Positions 7,350 through 10,081 of a DNA stretch of 10,081 nucleotides are shown here, piece by piece. A program made the position numbers and the translations under genes. This DNA is from Rickettsiales bacterium (lineage in GTDB: Bacteria > Pseudomonadota > Alphaproteobacteria > Rickettsiales > UBA1997): assembly GCA_947441875.1 (NCBI GenBank), contig CANEUR010000025.1, positions 1 through 10,081 of the forward strand. Direction: 5' to 3'. Position 1 is the stretch's first letter. The number at the start of each line of letters is the position of its first letter. The notes under the pieces are model-generated. The model was not told the origin of the DNA. It made no database searches and was given only the letters and a program-made list of their open reading frames with translations.

Positions 7350-7380
7350 TGTTTTAGCTAAATTATTTAAATAATTTTTT
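7327..7380 (+). terminator. Long stem-loop across the pstS stop codon, then AT palindrome and T-run
   Basis: TAGCTAAAA (7327-7335) pairs perfectly with TTTTAGCTA (7352-7360). Inside it T7336 can wobble with G7351 and ATTAG (7337-7341) pairs with CTAAT (7346-7350). This makes one 15-bp stem closed by a GTAA tetraloop. The TAA stop codon (7347-7349) is inside the stem. An all-AT palindrome (about 7360-7377) and six T (7375-7380) follow. It could be a weak terminator or an mRNA 3'-end stabiliser; the T-run is some 14 nt from the main stem, so termination here is uncertain. Confidence 0.5.
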
Positions 7381-7685
7381 ATTTAAATGAAGCATTTGAG
7401 GTTTTCACTTGGTTGGTTATTTTATTATAACCAATTATCTGATAAGCTTCTCGTCTAATAACTATAAATATTGTATATATGATCTTTATTCCATTTATTG
7501 CTCTTGTTACAATATCAGTGGTTAACTCTTTATTGTAAAAGATGAGTAGTTTATCTAAGTGATAACTTCTCTATAAAAGCGACCCCGTCATTGGTTATTA
7601 CTGATGACGGGGTTTTTTTATAAAAAATGTTGCACTATAAATTGGAACTATTGCATCACTAATTTGTTTTAATTTTTTGCCATTT
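7350..7685 (+). other. 336-nt non-coding region with serial inverted repeats (possible structured RNA)
   Basis: No credible protein gene lies here. On the plus strand there are several inverted repeats: TTGGTTAT/ATAACCAA (7413-7420 with 7427-7434, 6-nt loop), TTACAATA/TATTGTAA (7507-7514 with 7531-7538, 16-nt loop), and an imperfect GAG-GTTTATC/GATAAC-CTC hairpin (7544-7571). A strong terminator (7583-7619) ends the series. The layout of hairpins followed by a terminator on one strand fits either a small RNA or a long pstS 3' UTR. I recognise no known RNA family, and AT-rich DNA yields chance hairpins. Bases 7620-7685 hold only A/T-rich sequence with no clear signal. Confidence 0.35.
7583..7619 (+). 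terminator. Strong rho-independent terminator
   Basis: CCCCGTCAT (7583-7591) pairs with ATGACGGGG (7604-7612) around a 12-nt loop and is followed at once by seven T (7613-7619). It is the most GC-rich stem in the non-coding part of the window. The T-run orientation makes it terminate rightward transcripts (pstS or an RNA encoded between 7350 and 7583). On the other strand the hairpin is followed only by TCGCTTTT, so it would be a weak stop for the leftward genes that converge on it. Confidence 0.9.
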
Positions 7686-8063
7686 TTAGTTTCTTGCAAT
7701 AGCAAAGCAAGGAAGATAGATATTGTTTAACAACAAGTGTGGCACTGTAAACTCAGCAATTTCATTAGGATTATTATTTTGGCAAATGTTATCTAATGCT
7801 GAAAATTGATAGTTTTTCTTATATAAAAAACACTCTTTTTTTTGTAAATAGCTATTGATAGAATTTAGATTATTTTCTTGATATGCTTTTACAACTTGTT
7901 TATATCGCTCTATACTTGTGCAACCAATTGCCCCTTGCTCTTGCTTGATATAGAACACTACATATTCTGCTTTTTTTTTGCCTGCATATGTTTTAGAAAA
8001 AAAAATATGTAGTACCTTTCCTACTAAAATACTGATAATAAAAATTATGATTAAACGAAACAT
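7686..8063 (-). CDS. Small membrane-anchored protein with four cysteines, function unknown
   Basis: I do not recognise this 125-residue protein. It has a short positively charged N-terminus (MFR), one hydrophobic segment (residues 4-22), a basic patch (GKKK, 28-31) and a polar remainder. This fits a type II membrane anchor or an uncleaved signal with the bulk in the periplasm. Four cysteines (48, 78, 94, 119) all lie in the predicted exported part and could form two disulfides. The start is supported by TAGG a few bases upstream, one of the few Shine-Dalgarno-like sequences here. The ATG lies 6 nt after the stop of the large repeat protein, so the two are surely co-transcribed. Two 9-nt homopolymers (T at 7971-7979, A at 7997-8005) lie in the coding region near the membrane segment; similar runs occur in spoT and pntB. 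Confidence 0.7.
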   Translation of the reverse strand: MFRLIIIFIISILVGKVLHIFFSKTYAGKKKAEYVVFYIKQEQGAIGCTSIERYKQVVKAYQENNLNSINSYLQKKECFLYKKNYQFSALDNICQNNNPNEIAEFTVPHLLLNNIYLPCFAIARN

Positions 8064-8069
8064 ATTGAC

Positions 8070-10081
8070 CTAAGATTTTTCTATAGCTTTTTTTATTCTA
8101 CCAAATAAAGATTGAAAAGATTTTTCTCTAGCATTTACTCTTGCTAATGTTTTTTCATTTTTTTCTAAGGTTAATTTAAGTTGATACTTGCGATTTTCTT
8201 GATCTGCTGGGCTTGTTTCGAGTTGTTTTTTTATATCTTCATTTGCGCTTGTAAGAATCATTGCGAGAATTTTATCTTTTTTATGTATTGTTTGAAGAGG
8301 TTTTTCTAACAAGATATACATTTGATCAAAATGACCTTGAAGATCGGTGATCGAATCTACTGTGTTGATAGCAAGTAAAAAATCTATAGCTTTGTTTCTA
8401 TCGGATTTGTATTTGACCCCCATTAATTTTAAGACAATATCAAGTGATCGTTTTTGATTTTCGAGTTCTTCTGGTGTTATTGCTTTATGTTCTGCGGGCT
8501 CTTCTTCTAAATTATTAAGTTTAGCAAGCATCATTTCCGTAACTTCTGTTTGTTGTAAAAGAAAGTTTGATACCTTATCTATTTCTTCTGGTTTTAATGC
8601 TGTTAAAGTTTCAGGTGTGTTAAGTGCATCTATAGCCACTTTTTCTGGATTTTGATATTGATATTGTTTAATAGCATTGATTTGTTCTTCATTAAAATTG
8701 AATTTTTTATCATTTTTAAGATGCTCCAATTCTACTTGAGAAATAGCAGAAGTATCTGGCTCTGGATTGTAATATTGAGTAAAAGCTTTTACTCTTTCTG
8801 CTTGCGAAAATATTTCTTTTAAGTGATTAATTCTTTCTTGTTCTCGAGTTTCATTTTTTATTTCTTCTAATATTTTTTTGAGATTAGCCGATTCTTTTGT
8901 CCTATCTCTGTCTGCTAACAAACTCACCAAGGCTTCTTGTTTTTTTGTTTTGTCTTGATTACGAAGCTGTTCTTGTAATTCTGGCAAAACATTTGCTTCT
9001 TGCAATTTTGTTGCGATTTTTGAAAAATTTTGTTGTTTGATTGCATCTGATGTCGTTGGCGATTTATTATTGTTGGCAACTATTTTAGCAACGATTTCTG
9101 TTGTAGAGATCGATTCTCTTGATGTTTGTTGTGATGCAGATTTGTTAATGGTAGTAAAATCTGCTTTGAATTTTTCAAAAACTTGTTGTAATTCTTTATC
9201 AATATCAGTGTTTTGATCTGTTTGAAATTGCATTTGTAGTTTTTTTAGTTTGGCATCATTTGCTTTTATAAATAAATCAAGAGCATTGTCAAGAGTAAGT
9301 TGTTTTTGCAGTTCTTGTAATTCTGAATTGTAAAATGGTTGAAATTTTGCTTGCAATTGGCTATAATTATCATTAGCAGGAAGTGCAGAATATGTTTCTG
9401 CTTTATCAGGTGATGATTTGCTAATAGGTTGCCCTGGTGTTGGAGTGGTTGTTTGAACAGGAGTTGTTTGAACGGGAGCGGCTTGATGCATAGGTGCTGG
9501 TTTCATAGTTCTGGGAACATTAGGAACTGCTTCGGCATCTTGTTGTGATTGACTTTGTTTAGTGATTTTGTTTCTAGTGTCTTGTAGGGCAGTTTGGTAT
9601 TTCTCAATTTTTGTTTTTGATTTCAAGTCATCTAATCTGTTTTCTATATATGTAAGCATTTCTTGAGGAGTGATTGACTGTTTTTTAATCAAGCTTTCTG
9701 TTGATGGTTGATCAGAATTTGGAAGAATTTCTGTCTCTGATTGCATTTTTTGTAGTTTGTCGATTTTTTTCTCTAATTGAGTTAGTGCTAGTTGCATTTG
9801 TGTTGCTAATCCAGGTCCTAATGTCTGCGGTTGTCCTGTTTTTGGCATGGATTGTTCTAAGTCTCGTAGTATTGTTGTAATACTACCTTGTGTTATTTCA
9901 GCATCATCATTAACTGGAGCAAACTTGCCAACAGCACCAACGCCAACACCAGCAGGAGCACCACCAGCAGGAACGCCACCAGCAAAAGCACCGCCAGGAA
10001 CACCGCTACCATCAGCAGGAACGCCACCAGCAAAAGCACCGCCAGGAACACCGCTACCATCAGCAGGAACGCCACCAGCAA
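8070..10081 (-). CDS. Large Q/K/E-rich helical protein with N-terminal Gly-Ala-Val-Pro repeats, 5' end outside window
   Basis: I do not recognise this protein. The frame is open without a stop from 10079 to the TAG at 8070 (669 residues visible) and has no ATG, GTG or TTG before the ATG at 9848, so that ATG is probably internal. Order of parts: Gly/Ala/Val/Pro repeats (10079 to about 9930), a short link ending in ITTILRDLEQS, a helical stretch with LTQLEKKIDKLQ (coiled-coil-like), a Pro/Thr/Gln linker with PVQTT twice (about 9527-9426), then some 450 mostly helical residues rich in Gln, Lys, Glu and Asn. The C-terminus is basic (FGRIKKAIEKS). From the ATG onward I see no cysteine or tryptophan and no transmembrane segment. 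It could be a surface or secreted protein, a secretion effector or a cytoskeletal scaffold; nothing seen decides. Its signal sequence and promoter, if any, are off-window. The four-cysteine protein follows 6 nt downstream. Confidence 0.75.
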   Translation of the reverse strand, partial: AGGVPADGSGVPGGAFAGGVPADGSGVPGGAFAGGVPAGGAPAGVGVGAVGKFAPVNDDAEITQGSITTILRDLEQSMPKTGQPQTLGPGLATQMQLALTQLEKKIDKLQKMQSETEILPNSDQPSTESLIKKQSITPQEMLTYIENRLDDLKSKTKIEKYQTALQDTRNKITKQSQSQQDAEAVPNVPRTMKPAPMHQAAPVQTTPVQTTTPTPGQPISKSSPDKAETYSALPANDNYSQLQAKFQPFYNSELQELQKQLTLDNALDLFIKANDAKLKKLQMQFQTDQNTDIDKELQQVFEKFKADFTTINKSASQQTSRESISTTEIVAKIVANNNKSPTTSDAIKQQNFSKIATKLQEANVLPELQEQLRNQDKTKKQEALVSLLADRDRTKESANLKKILEEIKNETREQERINHLKEIFSQAERVKAFTQYYNPEPDTSAISQVELEHLKNDKKFNFNEEQINAIKQYQYQNPEKVAIDALNTPETLTALKPEEIDKVSNFLLQQTEVTEMMLAKLNNLEEEPAEHKAITPEELENQKRSLDIVLKLMGVKYKSDRNKAIDFLLAINTVDSITDLQGHFDQMYILLEKPLQTIHKKDKILAMILTSANEDIKKQLETSPADQENRKYQLKLTLEKNEKTLARVNAREKSFQSLFGRIKKAIEKS
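9965..10081 (-). repeat. 48-bp in-frame tandem repeat, at least 2.4 copies, running off the window
   Basis: The sequence repeats with an exact period of 48 bp from 9965 to the window edge, with two full identical units (10079-10032 and 10031-9984 in the coding direction). Each unit encodes AGGVPADGSGVPGGAF. The downstream side decays into related Gly/Ala/Val triplets (GGVPAGGAPAGVGVGAVG). One unit is 29 G/C of 48 (60%), nearly twice the level of the surrounding DNA. Identity at third positions points to recent duplication or ongoing homogenisation. Confidence 0.93.

Noticed and set aside
7387..7458. A 23-codon rightward frame (ATG at 7387) after pstS
   Set aside because: It lacks a ribosome-binding site and any known motif, and its middle is the TTGGTTAT/ATAACCAA inverted repeat, which fits RNA structure better than coding.
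7350..7620. tRNA or known small RNA (6S, SRP, tmRNA) in the non-coding region
   Set aside because: There is no T-loop GTTCRA motif, no cloverleaf, no SRP tetraloop core and no long 6S-like end-to-end stem.
7971..8005. Two 9-nt homopolymers as a phase-variation switch in the small four-cysteine gene
   Set aside because: Runs of nine also occur in spoT (T at 1173-1181) and pntB (A at 6068-6076), so this length is ordinary for the genome's composition.
9893..10081. A leftward frame encoding a very hydrophobic Leu/Val/Ala protein across the repeats
   Set aside because: It is a frame-shifted reading of the 48-bp repeat. Because the unit is a multiple of three and GC-rich, other frames also stay open. 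The frame continuous with the large downstream protein explains the sequence better.
1..10081. CRISPR array, insertion sequence or prophage
   Set aside because: The only regular repeats are the in-frame 48-bp coding units without spacers; there is no transposase, integrase or paired terminal inverted repeat.

Overview
The window is AT-rich (about one third G+C by eye) and densely coded. It looks like a piece of an alphaproteobacterial chromosome, from an organism with a reduced, AT-biased genome such as those of Rickettsiales, Holosporales or Pelagibacterales; this placement is inference. It rests on four things: argH followed directly by a tiny LptM-type lipoprotein gene, which is an alphaproteobacterial arrangement; an alphaproteobacterial style of bifunctional SpoT; a PstS-like binding protein with the family's motifs; and few recognisable Shine-Dalgarno sequences. 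An LPS-transport lipoprotein and GlmS imply a Gram-negative envelope with amino-sugar synthesis. argH implies at least the last step of arginine synthesis.

Left part (1-6092). The 3' half of glmS runs rightward to 968 and meets a leftward operon, pntB - argH - lptM - spoT (6092 to 1026). pntB/argH and argH/lptM each overlap by ATGA, and only 5 nt separate lptM from spoT, so the four genes should share a transcript and be translationally coupled. lptM is a 40-codon gene at 3167-3289, easily missed. The operon joins a proton-linked NADPH source, arginine synthesis, outer-membrane assembly and the stringent-response enzyme.

Middle (6093-7685). A 174-nt divergent promoter region separates pntB from a rightward, secreted PstS-like phosphate-binding protein with no pst transporter genes beside it. 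A long hairpin overlaps its stop codon. A 336-nt non-coding stretch follows, with several further inverted repeats ending in a strong rho-independent terminator. It may encode a structured RNA or simply be a long 3' UTR.

Right part (7686-10081). Two leftward genes 6 nt apart have no function I recognise. One encodes a small membrane-anchored protein with four cysteines. The other encodes a large Q/K/E-rich helical protein whose frame does not begin at the ATG at 9848: it stays open to the window edge through exact 48-bp, GC-rich tandem repeats encoding a Gly/Ala/Val/Pro 16-residue unit. This pair is the most unusual part of the window. No tRNA, rRNA, CRISPR array or insertion sequence was seen.
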